Made by a program: the position numbers and the translations under genes
Assembly: GCA_963972525.1 (NCBI GenBank)
Contig: CAXAUZ010000010.1
Span: 67,012-131,011, forward strand
Direction: 5' to 3'
DNA from: Salinilacustrithrix sp003476595
GTDB taxonomy: Bacteria; Actinomycetota; Acidimicrobiia; Acidimicrobiales; Salinilacustritrichaceae
Length of the DNA: 64,000 nucleotides
Part shown: positions 16,270 to 25,700 of the stretch, piece after piece
How positions within the stretch are numbered: the stretch's first letter is position 1
Layout: each line of letters begins with the position of its first letter
The notes under the pieces: model-generated
The model's input: the letters and a program-made list of their open reading frames with translations, nothing else
Told to the model about the DNA's origin: nothing
Database searches by the model: none

Positions 16270-17406
16270 TCAGAGGTTGCCGCGGCGGGCCTGGTCGCGC
16301 TCGATGGCCTCGAAGAGGGCCTTGAAGTTGCCCTCGCCGAAGCCCTTCGCCCCGTGTCGCTCGATGATCTCGAAGAACACCGTCGGCCGGTCGGTGACGG
16401 TCTCGGTGAAGATCTGCAGGAGGTAGCCGTCGTGGTCCCGGTCGGCGAGGATCGACAGCCGCTGGAGCTCGGCCCAGGGGAGGTCGAAGTCGGCCAGGCG
16501 CTCCTTGGCCTCGGCGTAGTAGGTGTCGGGCACCTCCATGAACCGCACGCCCCGCTGGCGCAGGGCGTCGACCGTGGCGACGATGTCGTCGGTGCGCATG
16601 GCGATGTGCTGCACGCCGGGACCGTCGTAGCACTCCAGGTACTCCTGGATCTGGCTCTTCTTGAGCCCGTCGGCCGGCTCGTTGATCGGCATGACGATCT
16701 TGGAGCCGTCCCACACCACCGTGGACATGAGCGCGGAGTACTCGGTGGCGATCTGGTCGTCGTCGAAGTGGACGAGCTGCTCGAAGCCCAGCACCCGGGC
16801 GTAGAAGTCGACCCACTCGTCGAGGCTGCCCTGCTCGACGTTGCCCACCACGTGGTCGAGGCCCCGGAGGCCGACGTCGGGGCCGACCGGCACGGGCGGG
16901 AGGCGCTCGTCGTGGAAGCCGGGCTCGAGGCGGTGGGCCTGCTCGCCGGCGTAGCGCTGGCGGTCGACGAAGGTGTGCACGGTGTCGCCGTAGGTGGCGA
17001 TCTGGGCGAGGCGGAGCGTGCCGAGCTCGTCGGTCTCGTCCCACGGCTCGCGCACGGGGCGCGCCCCCCGCTCGACCGCGGCGCCGAAGGTGGCGTCGAC
17101 GTCGTCGACGATCCACGCCAGGTCGTGCACCCCGTCGCCGTGGTGGCGGACGTGGTCGGCGATGGGGGAGTCGGCCTGGAGGGCGCCGGTGACGACGAAG
17201 CGGATGTCGCCCTGCTCGAGGACGTAGCTGACCCGGTCGGGCACGCTGGACTCGGGGCCGGCGTAGCCGGTGCACTCGAAGCCGAAGGCGGACATGAGGA
17301 ACCCCGCGGTGCTGCGGGCGTTGCCGACCCACCACTCGATGCAGTCCCAGCCCTGCAGGTGGGTGGCCGGGGCCTCGGTGCCCGCGGTGCGCTCGACGGT
17401 GGTCAT
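16270..17406 (-). CDS. hpd: 4-Hydroxyphenylpyruvate dioxygenase
   Basis: The 378-residue enzyme converts 4-hydroxyphenylpyruvate to homogentisate with Fe(II) and oxygen. It has two vicinal-oxygen-chelate halves. The iron triad is visible as His in LDHVVGNV, His in VQHIAMRTDD and Glu in YLLQIFTE, all in the C-terminal half. The length matches bacterial HPPDs. The ATG at 17406 overlaps the phenylalanine hydroxylase stop by four bases; longer upstream frames read through that gene out of frame and are rejected. The operon order is hydroxylase, hpd, fahA, hmgA. Confidence 0.94.
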   Translation of the reverse strand: MTTVERTAGTEAPATHLQGWDCIEWWVGNARSTAGFLMSAFGFECTGYAGPESSVPDRVSYVLEQGDIRFVVTGALQADSPIADHVRHHGDGVHDLAWIVDDVDATFGAAVERGARPVREPWDETDELGTLRLAQIATYGDTVHTFVDRQRYAGEQAHRLEPGFHDERLPPVPVGPDVGLRGLDHVVGNVEQGSLDEWVDFYARVLGFEQLVHFDDDQIATEYSALMSTVVWDGSKIVMPINEPADGLKKSQIQEYLECYDGPGVQHIAMRTDDIVATVDALRQRGVRFMEVPDTYYAEAKERLADFDLPWAELQRLSILADRDHDGYLLQIFTETVTDRPTVFFEIIERHGAKGFGEGNFKALFEAIERDQARRGNL

Positions 17407-18245
17407 GCGTGGTTCCTCCGGTAGGTGTCGTCGTCGTAGGAGTCGAAGAAGGCGCCGAGGTCCTCGAGCACGGCGTCCATGCTCTCGGCGGCGAACAGCA
17501 CCGGCTGGTACTGGGTGATGTCGTAGGTGGTCGTGCCCATCGCCTGGATGTCCCACGGGCGGATCTCGGCGTCGCGGAAGACCTGGATCTCGCCGTAGGA
17601 CGAGAGCAGCCCGGCGCCGTAGGCCCGGACCTCGTCGTCCTCGTGGAGCACGCCGAACTCGAGGGTGAACCAGAAGACCCGGCTGAAGAAGTCGAGCGCC
17701 TCGTCCGAGGTGGCCCGCAGCGACGCCCGTCCGGCCTGCTCGTACAGGTCGGCCAGCCGGGGCGAGGCGAGCATCGTGGCGTGCCCGATGATCTCGTGGA
17801 CGATGTCGGGCTCGGGTGTGTAGAACGGCACCGAGTGGTGGCGGATGTACTGCGTGGACAGGAACGTCCGGTCGGCCAGCGAGCCGTAGAACTCCCGGGT
17901 CGGGACCAGCCCGGGGACGGGCCGGATGCGGAAGTCCGACAGCTCACGGGTGCGGGCGTCCACCTCGTGCAGCTGGGGGACCCGGTCCTTCGGGAGGGCG
18001 AGGCGCTCGCTGCCGTCGCGCACCTCGGCACAGGCGAAGCGCTGGTGGAGCTGGGCCAGCTCGGCCGACACCGTGGCCCAGACCTGGTCCTCCTCGGCGG
18101 AGTAGTGGACCTCGGGGATCGGATCGCCCGGGCGGTACCGGCGACCGACCTCGGCGATGCGAGCGCGCCGGGCCAGGTAGTCCTCGTCGCTGACGCCGGG
18201 GTGGTCCGCCGGCAGCTCCATCGTGAGCTCGGCCATGCCCACCAT
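17403..18245 (-). CDS. phhA: Phenylalanine 4-monooxygenase
   Basis: This pterin-dependent aromatic amino acid hydroxylase turns phenylalanine into tyrosine. About 280 residues form the catalytic domain alone, with no regulatory ACT domain, as in other bacterial forms. Iron ligands are the two histidines of DIVHEIIGHATM and the glutamate of FTLEFGVL. The start is taken as the ATG at 18245; ATG at 18236 is an alternative, and the longer frame to 18302 lacks support. It is the first gene of the tyrosine operon. Neither a carbinolamine dehydratase (needed to recycle the pterin) nor maleylacetoacetate isomerase is found in this window. Confidence 0.92.
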   Translation of the reverse strand: MVGMAELTMELPADHPGVSDEDYLARRARIAEVGRRYRPGDPIPEVHYSAEEDQVWATVSAELAQLHQRFACAEVRDGSERLALPKDRVPQLHEVDARTRELSDFRIRPVPGLVPTREFYGSLADRTFLSTQYIRHHSVPFYTPEPDIVHEIIGHATMLASPRLADLYEQAGRASLRATSDEALDFFSRVFWFTLEFGVLHEDDEVRAYGAGLLSSYGEIQVFRDAEIRPWDIQAMGTTTYDITQYQPVLFAAESMDAVLEDLGAFFDSYDDDTYRRNHA

Positions 18246-18318
18246 GGTGACGGACTTCACACCGTTTGCCAACCAGTACGTCCAACGATCTGGCTCGGTC
18301 ATGCGCGGAGTGCGCAGT

Positions 18319-18337
18319 CAACCGCGTCGAGCGGTTG
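18319..18337. promoter_or_regulatory. Inverted repeat upstream of the phenylalanine/tyrosine operon
   Basis: CAACCGC (18319-18325) and GCGGTTG (18331-18337) are perfect complements around GTCGA. The site is 74 bases upstream of the phhA start, in the only non-coding stretch before the operon. It could be an operator for a catabolic regulator. It does not look like a terminator, since it is short and has no following T run in either direction. No regulator gene is adjacent. Confidence 0.4.
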
Positions 18338-18361
18338 CAGATCGCCCGATCAAACGATGGA

Positions 18362-18412
18362 CGTTCTGGGCCGCGGTGCACGCTTCGGATGCGTGGGGAG
18401 CCGCCCGGAACG
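18362..18412. repeat. Palindromic 3' element, copy 2
   Basis: CGTTCTGGGC (18362-18371) pairs with GCCCGGAACG (18403-18412) with one G-T wobble; inside, CACGC (18379-18383) pairs with GCGTG (18391-18395). The element starts five bases after the amidase stop on the minus strand. It shares 16 identical bases with copy 1 at 1089-1104. Confidence 0.6.
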
Positions 18413-18416
18413 GTGG

Positions 18417-19835
18417 TCAGACCCAGTCGAGCGGGGCCACGGTGTCGACCTCGAGCAGGTCCTCCAGGTGGGTGAGCACGCGCAGGGCGACGACGTCGCC
18501 GAAGCGCGGCCCCACGACCTGCAGGCCGATCGGCATGCCGTCGTCGGTGTGGCCGACGCAGACCGTGCCGGCCGGGCTCCCGGTGAGGTTGAAGGGGTAC
18601 GTGTACGACACCCACGACGTGGATGCCTCGCCGTCGATGGTGCCCTGCTCGCCGACCTTCCCGGTCTGGCCGGCGACGGTCGGGCACAGGAGCACGGCGC
18701 CGCGGTGCAGCACCTCGACCAGGCGGTGGTTGAGCCGGTGGCCGGCGTCCATCGCCTGCAGCACGTCCACGCCGCTCTGCCCGCCGACGAGGTCGAACAT
18801 GGTGCGCAGGCCCGGCGTGATGGTGTCCCACTCCGGGGTGCCGCGCCGGTCGGCGACCGTGCGGAGGATGGCGGAGTAGGCGACGGCGGCCCAGACGAAG
18901 GCCGGGTCCTCGTCGAACACGCTCTCCACCTCGACCACCTCGGTGCCCTCGTCGGCGAGTCGGTCGACGGCGGCGCGGCAGGCGGCGGCGACCTCGGCGT
19001 CCACCAACCCGTAGCCGAGCGTCGGTGACCACACGACCCGGCGGGGCGGCAGGACCTCGTCGACCTGGGACCGCCACGACGGTCCGTGGTGCGGCGGCAG
19101 GGTGTGCAGGTCGGTGGGGTCGAAACCGACGACGGCGTCGAGGGCCAGGGCGACGTCGCGTGCGGTGCGGGCCATCGGTCCTTTGCAGGACAGGTGCATC
19201 CAGCGGGGTGCGGTCGGTCCGCCACCGGGGACGCGCCCGAGGGACGTCTTCAGGCCGGTGAGGCCGTGGACCGCGCTCGGGATCCGGATCGAGCCGCCCC
19301 CGTCGGAGCCGGTGGCCAGGGGGACCATGCCCGACGCGATCGCCGCGCCGGACCCGCCCGACGAGCCGCCGGCGCTGCGCTCGGGGTTCCACGGGTTCAC
19401 CGTGGCCGGGAAGATCTGGTTGGAGGTGTCGGCCTGCCACCCGAACTCGGGGGTGTTGGTCTTGCCGACCACGATGCAGCCGGCAGCGCGTAGGCGGGCC
19501 ACGTGCTCGGAGTCCTGCTCCGCCGGCGGGTCGCCCGCATGGAGCGCCGAGCCGTTCGTGGTGGTGAACCCGGCGACGTCCTCGATGTCCTTCACTGCGA
19601 GCGGCACGCCGGCGAGGGGGCCGACCGCCTCGCCCGCTGCGATCCGCCGGTCGACCTCGTCGGCCTCCCGGAGCGCTCGCTCGGCGTCGACGGCCACGAA
19701 GGCGTGCACCGTCGGGTCGAGCGCCTCGATGGCGTCGAGCGCTCGCTGGACCTGTTCGCGCGCCCCGATCTCGCGGTCGGCCACCTGGGCCACCACCTGC
19801 TCGACGGTCGTCCCCCGGAACCCTGCTTCGGCCAT
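18417..19835 (-). CDS. Amidase-signature-family amidohydrolase
   Basis: This 472-residue amidase-signature enzyme hydrolyses carboxamides; the substrate is unknown. The Ser-cisSer-Lys triad is Lys82 in VPLAVKD, Ser158 in the glycine/serine-rich AGGSSGGS loop, and nucleophile Ser182 in GGGSIRIP. The length is normal for the family. GatA is unlikely because no gatB or gatC lies nearby and the C-terminal part differs. The gene stands alone on the minus strand, divergent from an alpha/beta hydrolase gene with 77 bases between the starts, and is followed by a hairpin repeat. Confidence 0.88.
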   Translation of the reverse strand: MAEAGFRGTTVEQVVAQVADREIGAREQVQRALDAIEALDPTVHAFVAVDAERALREADEVDRRIAAGEAVGPLAGVPLAVKDIEDVAGFTTTNGSALHAGDPPAEQDSEHVARLRAAGCIVVGKTNTPEFGWQADTSNQIFPATVNPWNPERSAGGSSGGSGAAIASGMVPLATGSDGGGSIRIPSAVHGLTGLKTSLGRVPGGGPTAPRWMHLSCKGPMARTARDVALALDAVVGFDPTDLHTLPPHHGPSWRSQVDEVLPPRRVVWSPTLGYGLVDAEVAAACRAAVDRLADEGTEVVEVESVFDEDPAFVWAAVAYSAILRTVADRRGTPEWDTITPGLRTMFDLVGGQSGVDVLQAMDAGHRLNHRLVEVLHRGAVLLCPTVAGQTGKVGEQGTIDGEASTSWVSYTYPFNLTGSPAGTVCVGHTDDGMPIGLQVVGPRFGDVVALRVLTHLEDLLEVDTVAPLDWV

Positions 19836-19898
19836 GGGCGGACGGTAGTGCGGTGCGCGCGCGGGTGGGCACGGGACACGCCCTGGGTCGGAGGGTCG

Positions 19899-19904
19899 TA
19901 CGCT
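19899..19904 (+). promoter_or_regulatory. Leaderless -10 box for the alpha/beta hydrolase gene
   Basis: TACGCT ends eight bases before the ATG at 19913, the spacing expected for a transcript starting at or just before the start codon. No clear -35 box is seen. Confidence 0.4.
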
Positions 19905-19912
19905 CTCGCCCG

Positions 19913-20740
19913 ATGACCGATCTGCGCCTGGACGTCGGCACGGCCCGCCTCGCGGTCACCGAGCGGCCGGCCGTCGGGGCTCGCGCCGGGGACGTCGTGG
20001 CGCTCCACGCCGGGGTGTCGGACCGTCGGTCCTGGGGGTCGTCGAGCGCGGCATGGGCGGAACGGGGCTGGCGGGTCGTGACCTACGACCGTCGGGGCTT
20101 CGGCGACTCCGAGTGGGAGGCGGCCCCGCACGACCACGTCGCGGACCTGGTCGCCGTGCTCGACGATCGGGGCATCGACCGAGCAGTGCTCGTGGGGTGC
20201 TCGGCAGGTGGTGCCGTGGCGCTCGATGCCGCGCTCGCCCACCCCGAACTGGTACGTGCCCTGGTGCTGGTCGGCAGCGCGGTGTCCGGCCAGACCGAGC
20301 TGCTGGGCGAGATGACCGCGGCCGAGCGGATGCTCGATGCCGCCATCTCCGAAGCCGAGGCCGCGGGCGACGTCGATCGGGTGAACGAGCTGGAGTGCCG
20401 CTACTGGCTCGACGGCCCCGGTGTGCAGCACCCCCGGGTGCAGGGCGACGCGAGGGCGCTGTTCCTGCAGATGAACGGGCGAGCGCTGCGCGCGCCGGCA
20501 GTCGGCGATCGGCGCACGCGCCCGCCGGCCTGGGACCGGCTCGGCACCCTCGACGTCCCGACGGCGGTCCTGGTCGGTGACCTCGATGAGAGCGACGCCG
20601 TCGCCGTGTCCCGCCGGATCGCCGACGAGGTCCCGGGCGCGACGCTGATGGAGCTGGCCGGGTCCGCGCACCTGCCGATGCTCGACGATCCTCCGCGCTT
20701 CGCGACGGTCACCGGCGAGCTCCTCGCCGAGCTCCGCTGA
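19913..20740 (+). CDS. Alpha/beta-fold hydrolase
   Basis: This 275-residue serine hydrolase has the nucleophile Ser97 in VGCSAGG, the oxyanion region LHAGVSDRRSW near residue 27, the acid residue probably within VGDLDESDA, and the catalytic histidine in GSAHLPMLD near the C-terminus. The pattern resembles haloperoxidase-like or ester hydrolases; there is no evidence for a particular substrate. The ATG at 19913 is preferred over an upstream GTG because a TACGCT -10 box precedes it by eight bases. It is the first of several plus-strand genes with individual promoters. Confidence 0.85.
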   Translation: MTDLRLDVGTARLAVTERPAVGARAGDVVALHAGVSDRRSWGSSSAAWAERGWRVVTYDRRGFGDSEWEAAPHDHVADLVAVLDDRGIDRAVLVGCSAGGAVALDAALAHPELVRALVLVGSAVSGQTELLGEMTAAERMLDAAISEAEAAGDVDRVNELECRYWLDGPGVQHPRVQGDARALFLQMNGRALRAPAVGDRRTRPPAWDRLGTLDVPTAVLVGDLDESDAVAVSRRIADEVPGATLMELAGSAHLPMLDDPPRFATVTGELLAELR

Positions 20741-20799
20741 GCAGCCGGCACCCGCCGGGTCGTTGCCGGTCCCGGCCGGCGGCCTGGCATGCTCCCGGC

Positions 20800-21306
20800 A
20801 TGGCCGAGTGGCGCATCCGTCCCCGCACCCCCGCCGACGACGACCGGGTCCGGGCGGTCAACGCCGCCAACGTCCCCGAGGTCGGGCCGCTCGACGAGGA
20901 CCGCCTCGCCCTGTTCGCCGAGGCGGCCCCCCACTTCGACGTCGTCGAGGTCGACGGCGTGGTCGTGGGCCTGTTCGTGGGCCTCGTCGAGGGCATGCCG
21001 TACGCCAGCCCGAACTACCGCTGGTTCGTCGATCGCCACGAGCGCTTCGCCTACGTCGACCGCATCGCGCTCGAGCCCGAGGCGCGGGGCATCGGCGTGG
21101 CGGACGAGCTCTACGCCCGCTTCGAGGCGTGGGCCAGCGAGACCGGTCGACCGGTCGTCTGCGCCGAGGTCAACGTCGAGCCGCCCAACCCGCGGTCCAT
21201 GCGGTTCCACGAGCGTCGCGGCTACGCCGCGGTGGGCGAGCTCGCCCCCTACGGCACCGACGAGCGGGTCGCCATGGTGGAGAAGCAGGTGCCGTCCGCC
21301 ACCTGA
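20800..21306 (+). CDS. GNAT-family acetyltransferase
   Basis: The 168-residue product is a single GNAT domain. Family features include DRIALEPEARGIGVADELY (beta4 strand and cofactor loop, about residues 85-103), the ENP-like region AEVNVEPPNPRS and the FHERRGY segment. The N-terminal half contains an FDVVEVDGVVVGLFVG beta hairpin. It resembles uncharacterised actinobacterial acetyltransferases annotated as acting on amino groups of unknown compounds. It lies between the hydrolase and the flavoprotein genes without overlap, so co-regulation is not evident. Confidence 0.82.
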   Translation: MAEWRIRPRTPADDDRVRAVNAANVPEVGPLDEDRLALFAEAAPHFDVVEVDGVVVGLFVGLVEGMPYASPNYRWFVDRHERFAYVDRIALEPEARGIGVADELYARFEAWASETGRPVVCAEVNVEPPNPRSMRFHERRGYAAVGELAPYGTDERVAMVEKQVPSAT

Positions 21307-21343
21307 CTGTGGGAACGCCCCGGCGACCCGTGAGAATGGGCCG

Positions 21344-22564
21344 ATGGAGCACGTCGACATCGCCGTCATCGGTGGAGGTCCCGCCGGCGCGGCGACCGCC
21401 ATCCGGGCCGCCCGGGCCGGCGCCAAGGTCGTCGTGTTCGAGAAGGGCAAGCACGGCCGCGACAAGGTCTGCGGCGACGGGCTCACCCCGCGGGCCGTCG
21501 GCGCGCTCCAGGAGCTGGAGATCCCCTACGAGGACGAGGCCCACCGCATCGACGGGCTGCGCATGATCGCCGGCCGCCAGCGCCGGCAGCTGCCCTGGCC
21601 CGAGCACGGCCGGTTCCCGTCCCACGGCGCGGTGTGGCCCCGCAAGCGCCTCGACGCGCACCTGATCGACGCCGCCGAGAAGGCCGGCGCCGAGCTGGTG
21701 TACGAGACCGAAGCCCTCCCGATCCTCGACGGCCACGTCGTGCGCGGCGTCACCGCCGGCGGGCGCACCGTGCACGCCGACCTCACCGTCGTCGCCGCCG
21801 GCGCGCAGGGCAAGGCCGCCCGCATGCTCGGCGCCGAGCGCGACCCCGACGAGCCCTTCGGCCTGGCGATCCGGGCCTACGTCGAGTCCCCCCGCCACGC
21901 CGATCGCCACCTCGAGGCCTGCCTCACGCTGCGGGACCGCAGCGGCACCGCGGTGCCCGGCTACGGCTGGATGTTCCCCTGCGGCGACGGCACGGTGAAC
22001 ATCGGCGTCGGCGCGCTCAGCACGATGAAGCGGTTCACCGACCTGAACCTCAACACGCTGCTCGACGACTACCAGGCCCTCGTGCGCGACGAGTGGGGCG
22101 TCGGCGAGTACCTCGCCCGCCCCCGGGCGTGGCGCCTGCCGATGTCGTCGGTGAAGCGACACGGGCCGGGGTGGGTGGCCATCGGCGACGCCGCCGGCCT
22201 CGTGAACCCGATGAACGGCGAGGGCATCGACTACGGCCTCGAGTCCGGGATGCTCGCCGCCGACCTGTTCCTCGAGAGCCCGTCCACCGCTCCGGCCCGG
22301 TACGACATCGAGATCGGCGAGCGCTTCGACGCCTTCCTGCGCACGGGCCGGCGGTTCTCGTTCCTGATCGGCCATCCGTGGATCCTGCGCAACGGCCTGC
22401 GGGTCGCGGTCGGGACGCAGAAGATCGCCGACATCACCCTGTCGGTCATGGGCAACCTCGTCGACAACGAGACGCCCGGCGCCGCCGGCCGGGTGATGCG
22501 CATCGCCGACCGCACCCTCGCTGCCGCGGACCCGCTCCTCCGCAAGACCCGCGCCGCCTCCTGA
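21344..22564 (+). CDS. Geranylgeranyl-reductase-family flavoprotein
   Basis: This 406-residue FAD-dependent oxidoreductase reduces isoprenoid double bonds in related proteins, for example geranylgeranyl chains or the menaquinone side chain (MenJ-like). It carries GGGPAGAATA (residues 9-18) for the ADP part of FAD, KVCGDGLTP near residue 42, which is typical of this family, GYGWMFPCGDGTVNIGVG in the middle and GDAAGLVNPMNGEGI as the second FAD motif. The ATG at 21344 lies six bases after GAGAAT, which fits a leaderless start. No menaquinone genes are adjacent in this window, so the substrate remains open between menaquinone and membrane lipids. Confidence 0.88.
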   Translation: MEHVDIAVIGGGPAGAATAIRAARAGAKVVVFEKGKHGRDKVCGDGLTPRAVGALQELEIPYEDEAHRIDGLRMIAGRQRRQLPWPEHGRFPSHGAVWPRKRLDAHLIDAAEKAGAELVYETEALPILDGHVVRGVTAGGRTVHADLTVVAAGAQGKAARMLGAERDPDEPFGLAIRAYVESPRHADRHLEACLTLRDRSGTAVPGYGWMFPCGDGTVNIGVGALSTMKRFTDLNLNTLLDDYQALVRDEWGVGEYLARPRAWRLPMSSVKRHGPGWVAIGDAAGLVNPMNGEGIDYGLESGMLAADLFLESPSTAPARYDIEIGERFDAFLRTGRRFSFLIGHPWILRNGLRVAVGTQKIADITLSVMGNLVDNETPGAAGRVMRIADRTLAAADPLLRKTRAAS

Positions 22565-22628
22565 GGCTTCCTCACGCGCAGACCGACCGCCGACGGTCGA
22601 TCCGCGCGCTGAGAACGACGACCGGCGG

Positions 22629-22678
22629 GTTCCGTGCGCGCCGATCGACTCGTGGAGGTCGGATGGCGCGCGAGGAAC
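22629..22678 (+). promoter_or_regulatory. Long imperfect hairpin just before the carboxylase promoter
   Basis: GTTCCGTGCGCGCC (22629-22642) pairs with GGCGCGCGAGGAAC (22665-22678) at 12 of 14 positions around a 22-base loop. A smaller hairpin, CGACCG/CGGTCG (22584-22599), lies upstream. They may end the flavoprotein transcript or separate it from the carboxylase promoter, which begins directly after. There is no T tract. Confidence 0.4.
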
Positions 22679-22700
22679 GGTGGGGCAGGATGGCGACGTG
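22678..22700 (+). promoter_or_regulatory. Leaderless promoter shared with the thioesterase gene
   Basis: The 23 bases ending with the GTG start codon are identical to those at 39914-39892 (minus strand) before the acyl-CoA thioesterase gene. Both contain GGTGGGGCAGGATGGCGAC directly followed by GTG. CAGGAT (22686-22691) sits six bases before GTG and may be the -10 box. Confidence 0.5.
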
Positions 22701-25700
22701 CCAGCCATCCGACGACTGCTGATCGCCAACCGCGGGGAGATCGCCGTCCGCATCGCCCGGACCGCCCGAGCGGAGGGGATCGAGACCGTGATCGCCCACG
22801 CCGAGGACGAGGCCGACGCGCCGTTCGTGCGGGCGGGTGACGACACCCAGGCGCTGGCCGGCACCGGTCCGGCCGCCCACCTGTCGGTCGACGGCGTGGT
22901 CGCTGCGGCGGTGGCGGCGGGCTGCGATGCGATCCACCCCGGCTACGGCTTCCTGAGCGAGAACCCCGAGCTGGCCCGGGCGTGCCGGGAGGCCGGCATC
23001 ACCTTCGTGGGTCCCGGCGTCACCCAGCTCGAGACCTTCGGCGACAAGCTCCGCGGGCGGGCGGTGGCCGCGGCCGCCGGGGTCCCGGTGCTCGCTGCCA
23101 CCACCGGTGCCACCGACCTGGCCGCTGCGGGGGCGTTCTTCGACGAGCACGGTCCCCTGATGGTGAAGGCCGTCGCCGGCGGCGGTGGGCGGGGGATGCG
23201 CGTGGTCACCGAGCGGGCCGAGCTGGCCGAAGCCATGGCGGCGTGCGCCCGGGAGGCCGCCGCCGCCTTCGGTGACGACGCCGTCTACGTCGAGGAGCTC
23301 CTCACCGGGGCCCGCCACGTGGAGGTCCAGATCGTGGGCGACGGGCAGCGGGTCGAGCACCTGTACGAGCGCGACTGCACGTTGCAGCGCCGCCGGCAGA
23401 AGGTGATCGAGACGGCGCCGGCATGGGACCTGGCACCGTCGATCCGGGTGCAGCTGCAGGACGCCGCGGTCCGCCTGGGCGAGCACGTCGACTACGACTC
23501 GCTCGGCACGGTGGAGTTCCTGGTCTCCGGGGAGCGCATCGCCTTCATCGAGTGCAACGCCCGGCTCCAGGTCGAGCACACCGTCACCGAGGCGATCACC
23601 GGGCTCGACCTCGTGCAGCTCCAGCTGGCGCTGGCCGGCGGGTCGTCGCTCAGCTCGCTGGGCATGTTCGCGGCCCCGCCGGCGTCGGGCGCCGCCCTCC
23701 AGGCGCGCGTGCTGATGGAGACCATCGGCGCGAACGGCGAGGCGGTTCCGGCGGGCGGGACCATCACGAGGTTCGAGGCGCCCGGGGGCGTCCGCGTCGA
23801 CACGTTCGCCGAGGACCCGTCCACCCTGGCGGGCTACACCACGAGCCCGCGCTACGACTCCCTGCTGGCCAAGGTCGTGGTCACCGCCGACGGGGTCGAC
23901 GAGCTGCTCGACGCCGCGAGGGGCGCCCTCGACGACCTCGCCATCGAGGGGGTGGAGACCAACGCCGCGTTCCTCGCTGCGGTGCTGCGTGACCCAGCGG
24001 TGCGCGACGGTGACATCGACACCACGTGGTTGGAGGCCAACGCGGCGCGTTTGGGCGGAGGCGCACCGACGTCCGGTCGGGCCGGCGCCACCGTGGACCG
24101 CACCGACCCGCTGGCCGTGCTGGAGCACGGCCGTCCCCGGGATGGTGCGACACCAGCACTGCCAGAACGGGAGGACGGGTCCACGATCGCCGTGCGCGCC
24201 CCGATGCAGGGCACCGTCGGTTCGATCGCCGTGTCGGTGGGAGACGAGGTCGCCGCCGGCACAACCGTGGTCGTGATGGAGGCCATGAAGATGGAGCACG
24301 TCATCACCGCGCCCCGGGGCGGCATCGTCCGCCGCATCGGCGTGGAGGTCGGTGACGCCGTGTTCGCCGGCCACGACCTGGTGGTGCTCGAACCGGCCGA
24401 GGTCACGGCGACGGCGGGCCTGGCCGAGGAGGACGTCGACCTCGACGAGATCCGGCCCGACCTCGCCGAGGTGATCGAACGACATGCCCACGGCCTGGAC
24501 GAGAACCGCCCCGACGCCGTCGAGAAGCGCCGCAAGCTCGGGAAGCGCACGGCCCGCGAGAACGTGGCCGACCTGATCGACGACGGATCGCTCATCGAGT
24601 ACGGCCCCCTCGTCGTGGCGGCCCAGAAGAAGCGGCGGACCATCGAGGACCTGCGCGAGAAGACCCCGGGCGACGGCCTGGTGGGGGGCGTGGCCACGGT
24701 CGGCGGGCACCCGGTGGCCGTCGCGTCCTACGACTACACGGTGCTGGCCGGCACCCAGGGCCTGAACAACCACCGCAAGAAGGACCGGCTCTTCGAGGTG
24801 GCCGAGCACAACCGGCTGCCGGTCGTGTTCTTCACCGAAGGGGGCGGCGGGCGCCCGGGGGACACCGACGGCACCGGCATCGCCGGCCTGGACTGCCTCG
24901 CGTTCCACTACTTCGGCAAGCTCTCCGGGCTCGTGCCGCTGGTCGGCATCGCCAGCGGGCGCTGCTTCGCCGGGAACGCGGCGATCCTCGGCTGCTGCGA
25001 CGTCGTCATCGCCACCCGCGACGCCAACATCGGCATGGGCGGGCCGGCGATGATCGAGGGCGGCGGCCTCGGCGTCTACCGGCCCGAGGAGGTCGGCCCG
25101 ATCGAGGACCAGATCGCGTCCGGGGTCGTCGACGTGGCCGTCGAGGACGAGGTCGAGGCTGTCGCCGTCGCCAAGCAGTACCTGTCGTACTTCACCGAAC
25201 CGGACCTGGGCGTGTGGGACTGCGCCGACCAGCGCTGGCTGCGCCGGGCGATCCCGGAGAACCGGCTGCGGGTCTACGAGGTGCGGGGCGTCATCGAGAC
25301 GATGTTCGACGCCGGCTCGGTCCTCGAGCTGCGACGGGGCTTCGGCCACGGGATGGTCACCTCGCTCGCCCGCATCGAGGGCCGGGCGGTGGGCGTCATC
25401 GCCAACGACCCCGCCCACCTGGCCGGTGCCATCGACAGCGACGCCGCCGACAAGGCCGCCCGGTTCATGCAGCTGTGCGACGCCCACGACCTGCCCATCG
25501 TGTTCCTGTGCGACACGCCCGGGATCATGGTCGGGCCCGACGCCGAGCGCACCGGCCTCGTCCGCCACGCCAGCCGGCTGTTCGTCACCGCCGGCGGGCT
25601 GAGCGTCCCGTACATGACCGTGGTGCTGCGCAAGGGCTACGGGCTCGGTGCGCAGGCGATGGCGGGCGGGTCCTTCCACGCCCCGCTGTTCGTCGTCGGC

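Noticed and set aside
18255..18290. TTGGAC and TGTGAA as a -35/-10 pair for the tyrosine operon
   Set aside because: The spacing is acceptable, but the -10 candidate matches poorly and the distance to the start codon differs from the pattern in the window.
18237..18302. Longer N-terminus for phenylalanine hydroxylase starting at 18302
   Set aside because: The extra residues do not resemble the family and the stretch contains promoter-like sequence; no ribosome-binding site precedes 18302.
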